Positions 26,583 to 35,950 of a DNA stretch of 64,000 nucleotides are shown here, piece by piece. Within the stretch, counting starts at the first letter, position 1. Every line of letters begins with the position of its first letter. The notes under the pieces were generated by a model, which was given only the letters and a program-made list of their open reading frames with translations, was not told the origin of the DNA and made no database searches. Both the position numbers and the translations under genes were made by a program. Origin of the DNA: Erwinia endophytica (GTDB lineage: Bacteria; Pseudomonadota; Gammaproteobacteria; Enterobacterales; Enterobacteriaceae); the NCBI RefSeq assembly GCF_009295515.1, contig NZ_RQVV01000015.1, positions 32,026-96,025 on the forward strand, given 5' to 3'.

Positions 26583-27617
26583 TTATTGGTAACTAATGGT
26601 ATACGTCGCTGAGCTGTTGGCGACACCTGCGGTAATCGTATTCCCAGTCTGATAATAGCGGGCATAAAAAGGCACGGTTACTGCCGCCGAAGACAACGGG
26701 AATGACGCCACAGTGAAAGGTGTGCTTAACGAAACAGGATTGTTGTTACCATCAAGCAGTTGTACCCCGACGTTGGTTGCCGAATTAGTACTCTCAGTTA
26801 GCGCCAGTACGCCATTATCACTAAAACCTGATACCGGCGTACCGTCAAATTGCAACATGACATCAAACGAACCGGACAGCAATGCTTCGCAATCCAGTGC
26901 AATATTAAATGCGGTGGCAGGGCTGGTTGAGCCAATACCTGAGCCCAGTCCGCTGGTTGCATTGATCGAGTAACTTCCCAAATCCACTGTTTGATTGGCA
27001 TCACCACTGACGGAACAGGTTTTACTCACTACGGAAATACCTGATTTAAGATTGGTTATATAAAATGCCAGATCTCCATCTTCAACGTAAGAACCCACCT
27101 TAAATATGATAACGTTATTCCTTATACCAGTGGTAGCACTTATTGATGACGATGTTTTTACAAGCCTAATGGGAACGGTCAACTCAACGTCGGTATATTC
27201 CCCGAGACTAGAGGTGTAAGCAAACATCTCGATTATCTTACCTGTAGCAATACTGGCCACATCGGTGCCTATATCACCATTATAGCCAGTGTAAAGCGTC
27301 AAGCCGTAACCCAAATCATCAGTAATGGCGACACGCTTGAAATAGACCTCAGCCTGCTGACCATCTAAATACTGTACCAGGTTATTCAATGCGCACTGAA
27401 AATTTACGGTGGTCGTTCCCTCGTAAACTACAGTACCAATAGGGATGTCAGCAGATAAGGTTAACCCCAGGGCACTGAAATCCACGGCATTCACGGTGGT
27501 CGAATTCCTACACTTCAACGTGACATCGTCAGATGCCTGTGACCCTGTTATTGTTAATAAAAGGAAGAGCGTACTAATAAAAACGATCAGTCCTTTGCGT
27601 AGTGGGGTAAAAAACAT
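26583..27617 (-). CDS. Two-domain fimbrial tip adhesin
   Basis: A 344-residue secreted protein with a signal peptide (about 1-28, hydrophobic LIVFISTLFLLLTITGSQA). The first mature half, beginning DDVTLKC and with a second Cys in VNFQCAL, is unlike pilins and is the probable receptor-binding domain. The second half from about residue 200 is a fimbrial-type pilin domain (KTCSVSGDANQTVDLG and the C-terminal donor-strand end TYTISYQ). Placement last in the operon after the usher is typical of tip adhesins. The receptor is unknown. Confidence 0.85.
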   Translation of the reverse strand: MFFTPLRKGLIVFISTLFLLLTITGSQASDDVTLKCRNSTTVNAVDFSALGLTLSADIPIGTVVYEGTTTVNFQCALNNLVQYLDGQQAEVYFKRVAITDDLGYGLTLYTGYNGDIGTDVASIATGKIIEMFAYTSSLGEYTDVELTVPIRLVKTSSSISATTGIRNNVIIFKVGSYVEDGDLAFYITNLKSGISVVSKTCSVSGDANQTVDLGSYSINATSGLGSGIGSTSPATAFNIALDCEALLSGSFDVMLQFDGTPVSGFSDNGVLALTESTNSATNVGVQLLDGNNNPVSLSTPFTVASFPLSSAAVTVPFYARYYQTGNTITAGVANSSATYTISYQ

Positions 27618-27654
27618 AATAACTCTCCCTGGAATCCCTGTTATTGCTTCACTA

Positions 27655-30246
27655 TCATCCCTGTGGGGATGAAGCAGACTCTAATGTTGCCACATAACGG
27701 TTATGTGTATCCTTTTCTGCATGACATTTCGTGCTTAATCGAGCCAGGGTTCCGTTATCAAAATCTTGTATTTTTCCATTTTCCAGGTTTACGACACAGC
27801 TGTTTTCTTCACGACTTCCCCACGAAACCAGTAATTTAGGAATATCTTGGTTCAGGCGGGTATAAATTTGACCACCTTGCGTCACGGTCGTTAAAGTATT
27901 GCCATTTTCGTCACTGACTTTGGCACCAAACGGTAATGCATTGCCATCAGAGAGACTGGCCCGAATTAAAATTGGGCGACCAGTGCTCGTTTTATATTTC
28001 ACTTTCACCACTGAACCTTCGATGGGAACCACGCGTTGCGAGGTATATTCCATCTCAACATCCATTGGTAATCCTTTGGGGTCAATCGCCAGTTCATTTA
28101 ATCTGTAGGGATTGAGATTAGGGACTATTGCATTTCCGCTGCCATCCAACGTGATATTCGGATAGCCGACAACATGTGCGCCTGCTGCGTTATCAGCACT
28201 CACCACTGCCAGCGTATTGCTCTGGTATGCGCTGAAGGTCAGGCTGTCCGGTAAAGCCACCATAGACCCGCTGGCCCCGCCAGAAATGGAATGATAGCCC
28301 TCACCATGGCTATAGGCTAATTGCAATGCGCTGTAGGGGCTTCTGTATTGTCCGCTAACATTACCGCTGTATTTATTCTCAGTGTCTTTGCTGACACCGA
28401 CATTGTAAGTATATTGATTATATTCGCCAACGGTGCCATTTACAGCTGTTTGCGCACTCAGTCCATCTTTTGTTTGAGTGGCTGAACCGTTTAGATAATG
28501 TTTGCTGCCGCTCATGCTATTACCAAGTGGCACAGAAAAGTCCAGCGTAAACTGGGTTTCTGATGAACCGGTTGAATAATGTAAACGATTAGCCGCCAGA
28601 CTGTAAGAAACTCTCCCTAGCGTGTTATTGTATCCCATTTGATACTGGGTATTGGTCCCGTCCTTGTCCCAGTAATCTTGCACATAGCCCGTGAGATATA
28701 AATTACCGTAAGTATCACCCAACCGCTGGTTGGCCGTAACGGAAAACCGGTCCTTTGGACGAGAAAGTGAATATTCCTCATCACTGTGCTTTTTTACATA
28801 GTTATTGATATGAATGGCATCACTATAACTGTAATAGCCAGAAGAAGAAAAGCGATATGTTGCGATCGAAATGCTAGTGTTTGATTCAGCTATTTTTTTA
28901 CTATAAGTAGCACGGAAACTAAGCCCTTCATTCTCATTATTTCCGTACCGGGTTCGTGCGCCAGTGACATCGGCGGAAAAGGCACCAATTGGTAGCCCAA
29001 CAGCCCCCCCCAACAACGCTGAGAAGTAATTGCCCGAGCCTAAAATACCGCTATAGACGCTCAGTGTATTACTGAGACCATGCTGGATTGTCGCCTGATA
29101 AATCTTTGGCGTATAAACCAGGTTGTCAATGCGTGAAACCCCAGCCATGGCGGTATAGTACGTCATGCCTGGTCTCTTAAGCTTCGCCACAGCGGCATAA
29201 GGGACTGAAAAATGTTTTTCGCTGCCATCGGCTTCTTTAACGGTGACATCAAGATCGCCGCCATAACCGGTAGGATAAAGGTCATCGATCAGAAAAGCTC
29301 CGGGGGAAACGGTGGTTTCATAGATTTTTACCCCATTCTGTTTGATGCTGACCAGGGCATTGGAACTGGCCACTCCTCTGATCTCTGGTGCATACCCACG
29401 TTGCGAATCAGGCCACATTTGTTCCACCGTCGCCATTTGTACCCCGCGGAATGAAAGGGTGTCGAATAACTCGCCAGAGGTATTACCTTCCCCCAGTGTC
29501 AGACGCGACTTCAATAGTGGAATATCCTTTTGTACGTAGGTATTGACATTCTCGTAATGATGATAAGCGCTGCTCTGCTTCTGTTTATGCCAATTGAACG
29601 AACCGTCATGGCGGAACATCCAGCCCATGAAGTTGAAACCGACCAGTGCTTTAGCGTACAGGGATTCATAAGACTGATGGTTAGTCACCGAACGATAGCC
29701 ATTGACGTTATAGCGCAGGCTTAACGCATTTTCTCCCTGGTCCCACAAGGTGGGATCGACAAAACCCCGGGCATTACGGATCAGGTGAGCCTGGGGAATG
29801 GCGATATTCATACGCATATCAGCGGTATCGATTTGTGCGTTACTGTCATCCAGTAGCTCATTCAGGGCAACACAACCTGTACCAGATTTGACGGCTTCAA
29901 TTTTTTCTTTGGGGATCTCGTTGCTTTTTAAGGCAAGCTTTTTTAGCAGACTGTCGGAGAAACAAACTTTGGCCTTCCCCTGCTCACTGGCAACCCTGAT
30001 TTTTTCCCGGCCGACCTGGTTGCCGTTCAGATACACATCCAGCACGTAGTCGCCAGGATCAATGGGGTTTTCTTTCGAAAAACGAGAGACGTCGATCTTT
30101 ATCCCGGTCATGCTCTTCAGAAAAGAGTCATCAAAGGTGACTTCATCGGAACTGTCTGCAACAGCCCATAAAGGAAACATTGTTGCGAAAAGAGTCAGGC
30201 AGGCTCCCTGTATCGCCTTCCTTTTGATTGAAACATCCCTATTCAT
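27655..30246 (-). CDS. Outer membrane fimbrial usher
   Basis: An 863-residue usher (PapC/FimD family) that assembles and exports pilin subunits across the outer membrane. It has a signal peptide (about 1-31), the N-terminal subunit-receiving domain starting VTFDDSFLKSM, the 24-strand barrel with the plug region (GYAPEIRGVASSNALVSI), and two C-terminal domains ending in the ENSCVVNL segment. Length is in the normal range. It lies between chaperone and adhesin genes; the 37- and 45-bp gaps indicate one transcript. Confidence 0.96.
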   Translation of the reverse strand: MNRDVSIKRKAIQGACLTLFATMFPLWAVADSSDEVTFDDSFLKSMTGIKIDVSRFSKENPIDPGDYVLDVYLNGNQVGREKIRVASEQGKAKVCFSDSLLKKLALKSNEIPKEKIEAVKSGTGCVALNELLDDSNAQIDTADMRMNIAIPQAHLIRNARGFVDPTLWDQGENALSLRYNVNGYRSVTNHQSYESLYAKALVGFNFMGWMFRHDGSFNWHKQKQSSAYHHYENVNTYVQKDIPLLKSRLTLGEGNTSGELFDTLSFRGVQMATVEQMWPDSQRGYAPEIRGVASSNALVSIKQNGVKIYETTVSPGAFLIDDLYPTGYGGDLDVTVKEADGSEKHFSVPYAAVAKLKRPGMTYYTAMAGVSRIDNLVYTPKIYQATIQHGLSNTLSVYSGILGSGNYFSALLGGAVGLPIGAFSADVTGARTRYGNNENEGLSFRATYSKKIAESNTSISIATYRFSSSGYYSYSDAIHINNYVKKHSDEEYSLSRPKDRFSVTANQRLGDTYGNLYLTGYVQDYWDKDGTNTQYQMGYNNTLGRVSYSLAANRLHYSTGSSETQFTLDFSVPLGNSMSGSKHYLNGSATQTKDGLSAQTAVNGTVGEYNQYTYNVGVSKDTENKYSGNVSGQYRSPYSALQLAYSHGEGYHSISGGASGSMVALPDSLTFSAYQSNTLAVVSADNAAGAHVVGYPNITLDGSGNAIVPNLNPYRLNELAIDPKGLPMDVEMEYTSQRVVPIEGSVVKVKYKTSTGRPILIRASLSDGNALPFGAKVSDENGNTLTTVTQGGQIYTRLNQDIPKLLVSWGSREENSCVVNLENGKIQDFDNGTLARLSTKCHAEKDTHNRYVATLESASSPQG

Positions 30247-30291
30247 GCCATCATCCTTAACAAATAATCACAGCCCTAAATAACGTGTCAT

Positions 30292-31032
30292 TTATTGGCC
30301 AGACAGGGTGCTATCCATACTCCTGCTGCTGCCATAGTCGTCAATATATTGATAGTGAATGTTGTTTTTTGTTGTCAGGTTATTTATTCCAGATACAGTA
30401 AATGTTTGTTCTCCCCCAGGGGCGACCATATTTCCTCTGACGCTGGTATGTTTTTTCCCTGAGTTGTCTTCTAAATCAACACTGGCGACATTCACATGGT
30501 ATGGCGAGTTATTATGTGCCGTTAGTGTGGATGTATTGCCATTACGCCGCCAGACCAGCGCTTTGGCAGCATTATCCGCGCCTTCCGCAGTTAATCCATC
30601 AGGGCGATAAAATATTTTAATGCGACTTCTTATCGCCATTTGTAATTTATTTTTATTGGCTAGTGCCTTATTTTGTGGCGGCACATCAAGAACGTTTAGC
30701 CAAAATACAGATTCTTTGTCAGCGGGTAAATTCTCACCCGTATAAATCAGACGCAGTGTTTGCCCTTTATGTGCCTCCATCCTGAAAACAGGAGGCGTCA
30801 GAATAAACGGCACCTGTATTTTATCCAGTGGCTGATTAGGATCCCCGCTGTCAATCCAGGTTTGTACCAGCGCAGGTTTATTACTTTTATTATCAAGACG
30901 AACCGTCACTTCTTTTTCTTTCGCGGGATAAATAACGCGTGTACCGATGATAGTCACGCTTGCCGACGCTGGAATAGCAACGCACATCGCCATTAATATA
31001 CTGAATAATCTGGAGATGAATTTTTTATTCAT
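30292..31032 (-). CDS. Periplasmic fimbrial chaperone
   Basis: A 246-residue PapD-like chaperone that caps pilin subunits in the periplasm. It has a signal peptide (MNKKFISRLFSILMAMC...ASA) and two Ig-like domains: SVTIIGTRVIYPAKEKEVTV opens the first, and FWLNVLDVPP is the family signature of the subunit-binding edge. The start at ATG 31032 is preferred to an in-frame GTG four codons earlier. It sits directly after the pilin terminator and before the usher. Confidence 0.95.
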   Translation of the reverse strand: MNKKFISRLFSILMAMCVAIPASASVTIIGTRVIYPAKEKEVTVRLDNKSNKPALVQTWIDSGDPNQPLDKIQVPFILTPPVFRMEAHKGQTLRLIYTGENLPADKESVFWLNVLDVPPQNKALANKNKLQMAIRSRIKIFYRPDGLTAEGADNAAKALVWRRNGNTSTLTAHNNSPYHVNVASVDLEDNSGKKHTSVRGNMVAPGGEQTFTVSGINNLTTKNNIHYQYIDDYGSSRSMDSTLSGQ

Positions 31033-31061
31033 AGTTACAAACACGACCAGTGTCCATGATT

Positions 31062-31092
31062 AAAAAAAGACGAGGGATCACTGCTGATCCCC
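31062..31092 (-). terminator. Intrinsic terminator directly after the pilin gene
   Basis: On the minus strand GGGATCA, loop GCAG, TGATCCC (31091-31074) is followed by TCGTCTTTTTTTAA. It is a clear stem plus T-run 13 bp after the pilin stop codon. It should let most transcripts end after the pilin gene while a fraction reads through to chaperone, usher and adhesin. Confidence 0.88.
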
Positions 31093-31104
31093 CGCCTTGT
31101 TTTA

Positions 31105-31644
31105 TTAGATGTACTCGATTGAATAGGTTACTGAAGTAGAAACAGTACCTGCACCCGCAGCGCCAGTCGCGTAATATTCAGCAGAGTAAGCCAGGGTGGC
31201 AGAACCACTACTCAGTGATTCTGCTACTGGTGATGTAGACTGGTCAGAGCTACCGATATTAATAACGGTGCCACTGCTGTCCTTCAACTGTACATCAACG
31301 TTAGTTGCAGTACCGTTGTTGGTCAGTCTGCCAGTAGTCGTATCAACGTTTGCACCACTTTCGAAGTAGGCATAAGCAGATGCGGTGAGGTTAGTACAAG
31401 AAGACAGATCAATAGTAAAGCTGGTAGCACCCGCAGTGGTACCAGTAGAATCCAGTGAGCCTGTGGAGAGCGTAGGCAGAGTTACGGTAGCATCGGCGCT
31501 ACCGGTGCTGTTTACACCAACGTCACAAGTTGCGCTTGTCAGTTCACCATTGAAGGTGATTGTGCCATCAGACGCTACTGCGTTTGCAGATACAGTTGCC
31601 AGAATACCCGCAGCAACCAGAGACGAAATTAATGCGCTTTTCAT
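31105..31644 (-). CDS. Major fimbrial subunit (pilin)
   Basis: A 179-residue pilin. The start ATG at 31644 follows AAAGGATGG; an in-frame start 18 codons upstream lacks a signal-peptide-like beginning. The signal peptide MKSALISSLVAAG...ANA is cleaved before VASDGTITF. The mature protein has the Ig-like pilin fold with the conserved Cys pair (TSATCDVGV and LSSCTNL) and a penultimate Tyr (TYSIEYI) used in donor-strand exchange. It is rich in Ser, Thr, Ala and Gly as usual for the main shaft subunit. A terminator directly after it supports high expression. Confidence 0.94.
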   Translation of the reverse strand: MKSALISSLVAAGILATVSANAVASDGTITFNGELTSATCDVGVNSTGSADATVTLPTLSTGSLDSTGTTAGATSFTIDLSSCTNLTASAYAYFESGANVDTTTGRLTNNGTATNVDVQLKDSSGTVINIGSSDQSTSPVAESLSSGSATLAYSAEYYATGAAGAGTVSTSVTYSIEYI

Positions 31645-31707
31645 AATACCATCCTTTGATATTGAACAATTAATTTGTAGCGCTGTCAGGGGCGCCAATC
31701 CTTTATC

Positions 31708-31740
31708 ACAGAAAACAAACCATCCAGGGTTATTCTCTGT
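31708..31740 (-). other. Nested hairpin between the leader-peptide gene and the pilin gene
   Basis: On the minus strand ACAGAGAA (31740-31733) pairs with TTTTCTGT (31715-31708), with an inner AACC/GGTT pairing. No T-run follows, so it may be an RNA processing or stability element in the 110-bp gap rather than a terminator. A separate pilin promoter in this gap cannot be excluded. Confidence 0.4.
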
Positions 31741-31754
31741 AATTCTGCACGGAA

Positions 31755-31985
31755 TTAAGCGAAAAGAGTACTCAGTGCAACAGTTGCTACAGCTAACACC
31801 GAAACAAGGCCTATTCCGAAAACTTCACCGCTAACAGGCGTTGCTTCCGGAATATCATCCGGACGCACCCAGTCAGCGTTACTTGATGAGCTGCTGCTTG
31901 TTAAGTCTTTAAAAAAATCCATAATCAACGTAGTTAGTGAACCACCACTAACAGATTTAATTTCTGATGTTTTTAATTCACGCAT
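31755..31985 (-). CDS. Double-glycine leader peptide 2 (microcin-like precursor)
   Basis: A 76-residue peptide. The first 15 residues, MRELKTSEIKSVSGG, match the class II microcin leader (colicin V has MRTLTLNELDSVSGG), so cleavage after Gly15 by a C39 peptidase is predicted, leaving 61 residues. The mature part has an amphipathic stretch (LTTLIMDFFKDL), a run of six Ser, an acidic-Pro segment and a C-terminal hydrophobic helix (GIGLVSVLAVATVALSTLFA) that could span a membrane. It has an AGGGAA ribosome site and lies 42 bp after leader peptide 1. It may be a second bacteriocin chain, an accessory peptide or a self-protection factor. Confidence 0.85.
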   Translation of the reverse strand: MRELKTSEIKSVSGGSLTTLIMDFFKDLTSSSSSSNADWVRPDDIPEATPVSGEVFGIGLVSVLAVATVALSTLFA

Positions 31986-32027
31986 TGTTATTCCCTGTAC
32001 TTGCTGTGCCGTAATAATATAATTCTA

Positions 32028-32345
32028 TTATGCGGTGACAACAGCGGCAGTAGGATCAAGATTATTTTCGACGATTTCATTAAACCATGCGACCGTGGTA
32101 TCCCAGTCATTAATTAAGCCATAAAGTGCGCCATCAATAAGACCAACAACCGCACCGACAATCAGGCCGACACCGCCAGCAATAATACCGGCACCAAGAA
32201 TACCGCCAGTACTACCCCCACTCATAGCCCACTTCAAACCAAATTCAGTGATACCTGCTATCGCGCCAATAAATGCCGCACCGATAGAAGAGAAGAACCC
32301 TGCTCCGGAAACGTGCTCAATTTCTACAAACGTTAATTCTCTCAT
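32028..32345 (-). CDS. Double-glycine leader peptide 1 (class II microcin-like precursor)
   Basis: A 105-residue peptide with the leader MRELTFVEIEHVSGA; cleavage after Gly-Ala, as in microcin L, would give a 90-residue product. The mature part is very hydrophobic and glycine-zipper rich (GGILGAGIIAGGVGLIVGAV), like pore-forming class II microcins, ending in a polar tail NEIVENNLDPTAAVVTA. It has no cysteines. A strong GAGGAGG lies five bases before the ATG. It heads the minus-strand gene series that continues through the fimbrial genes to the exporter. The target and immunity are unknown. Confidence 0.87.
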   Translation of the reverse strand: MRELTFVEIEHVSGAGFFSSIGAAFIGAIAGITEFGLKWAMSGGSTGGILGAGIIAGGVGLIVGAVVGLIDGALYGLINDWDTTVAWFNEIVENNLDPTAAVVTA

Positions 32346-32357
32346 GATTACCTCCTC

Positions 32358-32571
32358 AAAGAACAGACTAAATACACTCCAATAGCGGTAGGAATACTAG
32401 GGTTTGTACACATTCTTTTAAATAGTAAACAGTCCATTATTTTTTATTTTTATTACTATAACCATTAACTATAAGTAGATGTTAATCTCTGTTTTTATGT
32501 TGTTGTGTTATGTTAGTGTTTTGTGTCTTAGGAAGGCGCTTTGAGAGGGAAAGGAGTGTTAGAAGTCGGGG
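32358..32571. promoter_or_regulatory. AT-rich promoter region of the leader-peptide locus
   Basis: A 214-bp AT-rich gap between the leader-peptide genes and the mnmE stop codon. It must hold the promoter for the minus-strand locus, but I cannot assign -35 and -10 boxes with confidence. No immunity-like open frame of useful length is seen on either strand. Confidence 0.45.
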
Positions 32572-33936
32572 TCACTTGCCAATACAGAAACTTGAAAAGA
32601 TACGGCCCAGCAAGTCGTCAGAGGTGAATTCACCCGTTATTTCGCTCAGACTTTGCTGTGCGGCACGCAGTTCTTCCGCCAGCAGTTCGCCAGCCTGGGC
32701 ATCCAGTAACTGATCTTTACCCTGGATTAAGTGAGTGAATGCCAACTCTAAAGCCTGCAGATGACGGCGACGGGCAAGAAAGCCGCCTTCCATGTTACTG
32801 ACATAGCCCATGCTCGCTTTGAGATGACTGCGTAGTAGCTCAATACCTGCACCGGTACGAGCGGACAGACGGATCAGTGAGTGGCCCCCCACTTCTGTCA
32901 GGCCCAGCATTTCCCCCGTCACATCCGCTTTATTACGCACCACCGTTATCGGTAGTGCCGCGGGAAGACGAGCGATAAAGTCTGGCCAGATGGCGGTGGG
33001 TTCGGTGGCATCAGTGGTGGTGCCATCGACCATAAACAACACCCGGTCAGCCTGCTCAATCTCGCGCCATGCGCGCTCAATACCCATTCGTTCGACTTCG
33101 TCACTGGCTTCCCGTAGCCCGGCGGTATCGATGATATGCAGTGGCATGCCGTCGATATGGATATGCTCACGCAACACGTCACGCGTGGTGCCAGCGATAT
33201 CCGTCACGATGGCGGCTTCACGCCCAGCCAGTGCATTCAGCAGACTGGATTTACCGGCATTGGGACGACCGGCGATCACGACTTTCATCCCTTCACGCAG
33301 CAGGCTGCCCTGGCGAGCTTCAGCACGGACAGCGTCGAGATCAGCGATCACCTGGTTCAGTTGGGCTTCAATTTTGCCGTCCGACAGGAAGTCGATCTCC
33401 TCATCTGGAAAGTCAATCGCTGCTTCCACATAGATTCGCAAGTTAGTGAGTGCTTCCACCAGAGTGTTTATTCGCAGTGAAAAAGCCCCCTGTAGGGAGT
33501 TCAGCGCTGAACGGGCTGCCTGCTCGGAACTGGCATCAATCAAGTCGGCAATCGCTTCTGCCTGGGCCAAATCCAGCTTATCGTTCAGAAAAGCTCGTTC
33601 GGAGAATTCACCCGGGCGGGCGATCCGTACACCTGGAATAGCCACAATGCGTTTGAGCAGCAGGTCGAGGATTACCGGGCCGCCATGCCCTTGTAGCTCC
33701 AGCACATCTTCGCCGGTAAAAGAGTGTGGGCCGGGGAACCACAGCGCGATCCCTTGATCCAGTACGTTGTTGTCCGCATCACAAAAGGGTAAATAATCGG
33801 CGTAGCGGGGTTTGGGGAGTTTGCCCAGCACGGCCTGAGCCACTTCAGCGGCTTGCGGACCGGATACCCGTAGAATGCCGACCCCGCCTCGTCCTGGCGG
33901 GGTCGCCTGGGCGACGATGGTCTCGCTATGATTCAT
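32572..33936 (-). CDS. mnmE: tRNA modification GTPase MnmE
   Basis: A 454-residue GTPase that, with MnmG, makes the carboxymethylaminomethyl group on wobble uridine 34 of several tRNAs. It contains the N-terminal formyl-folate-binding domain ([17 protein letters not shown]), an inserted G domain with Walker [10 protein letters not shown], switch AGTTRD and NKAD, and the universal C-terminal CIGK. The ATG at 33936 gives the E. coli length; an in-frame TTG two codons upstream is discounted. It is in its conserved place downstream of yidC. Confidence 0.98.
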   Translation of the reverse strand: MNHSETIVAQATPPGRGGVGILRVSGPQAAEVAQAVLGKLPKPRYADYLPFCDADNNVLDQGIALWFPGPHSFTGEDVLELQGHGGPVILDLLLKRIVAIPGVRIARPGEFSERAFLNDKLDLAQAEAIADLIDASSEQAARSALNSLQGAFSLRINTLVEALTNLRIYVEAAIDFPDEEIDFLSDGKIEAQLNQVIADLDAVRAEARQGSLLREGMKVVIAGRPNAGKSSLLNALAGREAAIVTDIAGTTRDVLREHIHIDGMPLHIIDTAGLREASDEVERMGIERAWREIEQADRVLFMVDGTTTDATEPTAIWPDFIARLPAALPITVVRNKADVTGEMLGLTEVGGHSLIRLSARTGAGIELLRSHLKASMGYVSNMEGGFLARRRHLQALELAFTHLIQGKDQLLDAQAGELLAEELRAAQQSLSEITGEFTSDDLLGRIFSSFCIGK

Positions 33937-34043
33937 ATTCAACCCTCTTGTTAAGGCAAAAAATTAAGGCGGTCAAATGAACGCCTTAATATATACCCGT
34001 CAAATTGCACGCCACAGTGACACGGGCTGCCATTTAATGCCGA

Positions 34044-35690
34044 TTAAGCTTTCTTCTTGTCGCGGCTGTGTAAACCACGTTTTTCCAGGCCGCGATAAAT
34101 GAGCTGCTGCTGGATGATGGTAACCAGGTTACTGACGATGTAATACAGCACCAGACCAGACGGGAACCACAGGAAGAACACCGTGAAGATAACAGGCATG
34201 AAGGTCATGAGCTTCTGCTGCATCGGGTCAGCCACGGTGGTTGGCGACATCTTCTGAATGAAAAACATCGTCATGCCCATCAGGATAGGCAGGATGTAGT
34301 ATGGGTCTTGCGCAGAAAGATCATGGATCCACAGGGCAAACGGCGCATGACGCAGCTCAACAGATCCCATCAGCATGTAGTAAAGGGCCAGGAAGATCGG
34401 CATCTGGATAACCAGCGGCAGACAGCCCCCCAATGGGTTCACTTTTTCAGCCTTGTACAGCGCCATCATTTCCTGGCTCATCCGCTGTTTATCATCACCC
34501 AGACGCTCACGCATGGCCTGAATCTTTGGCTGTAACATGCGCATTTTCGCCATGGAGGTGTACTGCGCTTTGGTCAGCGGGTACATGATGCCACGCACGA
34601 TAAAGGTGATGATGATGATGGAGAAGCCCCAGTTACCGATAAAGCTGTGGATGAATTTCAACAGCTTAAACAGCGGCTGAGAGATAAACCACAGCCAGCC
34701 GTAATCCACGGTCAGGTCAAGATGAGGTGCAATGGCTGCCATCTTATCCTGAATTTCCGGGCCGACCCACAGTGTGGCAGACAGATTCTGCTGAGAGCCT
34801 GGCGCGACAGATACCGGGCTGGATTTGTAGCCGATAGCCACAATACCGTTACCCAGGTTATTGGTATACAGCGTGTTGGTACCGTTAGTATGTGGAATCC
34901 ATGCGGTAGCAAAATACTGCTGGAGCATGGCGACCCAGCCATTATTGGTCGTGACATTCAGGTTGTCGTTATCGCTGATTTTGTCGAATTTGTACTTCTC
35001 GTAGTTACTCTCACTGCTGGAGTAAGCCGCACCACGGAAAGTGTGCAACGCAAAATTATTGCTGCTGGTATCACGATGCTTAGGTAGATCGGCCGTCTGC
35101 TTCAGCTGACCAAACATTGCCACTTCCAGTGGTTGCTGGGTGGTGTTGTTGACCAGATAATCCACGGTAATTGCATATTCACCGCGTTTCAGGATAAACG
35201 TCTTGGTGTAGGTTGCGCCGTTTTCCGCCGTATAAGTCAGGGGGATACGCAGTTCGCTCTGACCGTCCGCCAGCTTAAAGGTATCCTGAGTGGTGGTAAA
35301 CAAAGGACGGGCGCCATTGGCTGGATTATCCGGACCGTTGCGTCCCGTCAGACCGCTCTGTGCCTGATATAAAAAGTCTGATGTGGTTTCCAGCAGTTGG
35401 AAAGGTTGTTCGGAACCCAGTTTATCCGGGTGAGCCAGCAACTGTGCCTGCTCAATATCGCCACCGCGGGTGTTGATCTGTAAAGACAGTACATCTGTCT
35501 TGACGGTGATCGTTTTACCCTGACCGCTGGCAGGTACGCCCTGGTTGGCTACATCACCGGCGGCGCTGGTCGTGTTTTGCGTGGTCTGGGTTTGCTGTGG
35601 CTGCGGAGCATGGTCCGTTTGCCAGGCTTGCCAGATCATAAAAGACACGAACAGAAAAGCGATGAGAAAAAGATTGCGTTGCGAATCCAT
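34044..35690 (-). CDS. yidC: Membrane protein insertase YidC
   Basis: A 548-residue inner-membrane insertase, the same length as in E. coli. The N-terminal anchor ([17 protein letters not shown]) is followed by the large periplasmic beta-sandwich P1 domain and five conserved C-terminal helices that form the hydrophilic groove, with its Arg in [16 protein letters not shown]. It inserts membrane proteins alone or with SecYEG. It is part of the rpmH-rnpA-yidD-yidC-mnmE series, two bases downstream of yidD. Confidence 0.98.
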   Translation of the reverse strand: MDSQRNLFLIAFLFVSFMIWQAWQTDHAPQPQQTQTTQNTTSAAGDVANQGVPASGQGKTITVKTDVLSLQINTRGGDIEQAQLLAHPDKLGSEQPFQLLETTSDFLYQAQSGLTGRNGPDNPANGARPLFTTTQDTFKLADGQSELRIPLTYTAENGATYTKTFILKRGEYAITVDYLVNNTTQQPLEVAMFGQLKQTADLPKHRDTSSNNFALHTFRGAAYSSSESNYEKYKFDKISDNDNLNVTTNNGWVAMLQQYFATAWIPHTNGTNTLYTNNLGNGIVAIGYKSSPVSVAPGSQQNLSATLWVGPEIQDKMAAIAPHLDLTVDYGWLWFISQPLFKLLKFIHSFIGNWGFSIIIITFIVRGIMYPLTKAQYTSMAKMRMLQPKIQAMRERLGDDKQRMSQEMMALYKAEKVNPLGGCLPLVIQMPIFLALYYMLMGSVELRHAPFALWIHDLSAQDPYYILPILMGMTMFFIQKMSPTTVADPMQQKLMTFMPVIFTVFFLWFPSGLVLYYIVSNLVTIIQQQLIYRGLEKRGLHSRDKKKA

Positions 35691-35692
35691 CG

Positions 35693-35950
35693 TTAATGTT
35701 CTCTGTTATCGTTGGTTTTTGGCGGTACCGGATCGTCGCCACCTGGGTTCAAAGGATGGCATTTTAATACGCGTTTCATCGTCAACCAACCGCCTTTTAT
35801 CATGCCAAACCTGTGCAACGCCTCAATACTGTATTGCGAACAGGTTGGATGAAAGCGGCAGTGGGGTCCCAGGAGTGGGCTGATGGCGCGTTGGTAAACG
35901 CGAATCAGCCCAATCAGGAACCGCGAGCCAGGCGACAATGACGACGCCAT
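35693..35950 (-). CDS. yidD: Membrane protein insertion efficiency factor YidD
   Basis: An 85-residue protein, nearly identical to E. coli YidD, with an amphipathic N-terminal helix and the conserved Cys cluster [11 protein letters not shown] and VLKCHP. It assists insertion of membrane proteins near YidC. It overlaps the 3' end of rnpA by 37 bp in another frame and ends two bases before yidC, both conserved features. Confidence 0.97.
   Translation of the reverse strand: MASSLSPGSRFLIGLIRVYQRAISPLLGPHCRFHPTCSQYSIEALHRFGMIKGGWLTMKRVLKCHPLNPGGDDPVPPKTNDNREH

Noticed and set aside
31385..31834. Plus-strand open frame over the pilin and leader peptide
   Set aside because: Shadow of the pilin gene with pilin-complement composition; not an immunity protein.
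32479..32544. Short hydrophobic 21-residue open frame upstream of the leader peptides, considered as immunity peptide
   Set aside because: Plus strand, no ribosome site and too short; typical class II microcin immunity proteins are longer.
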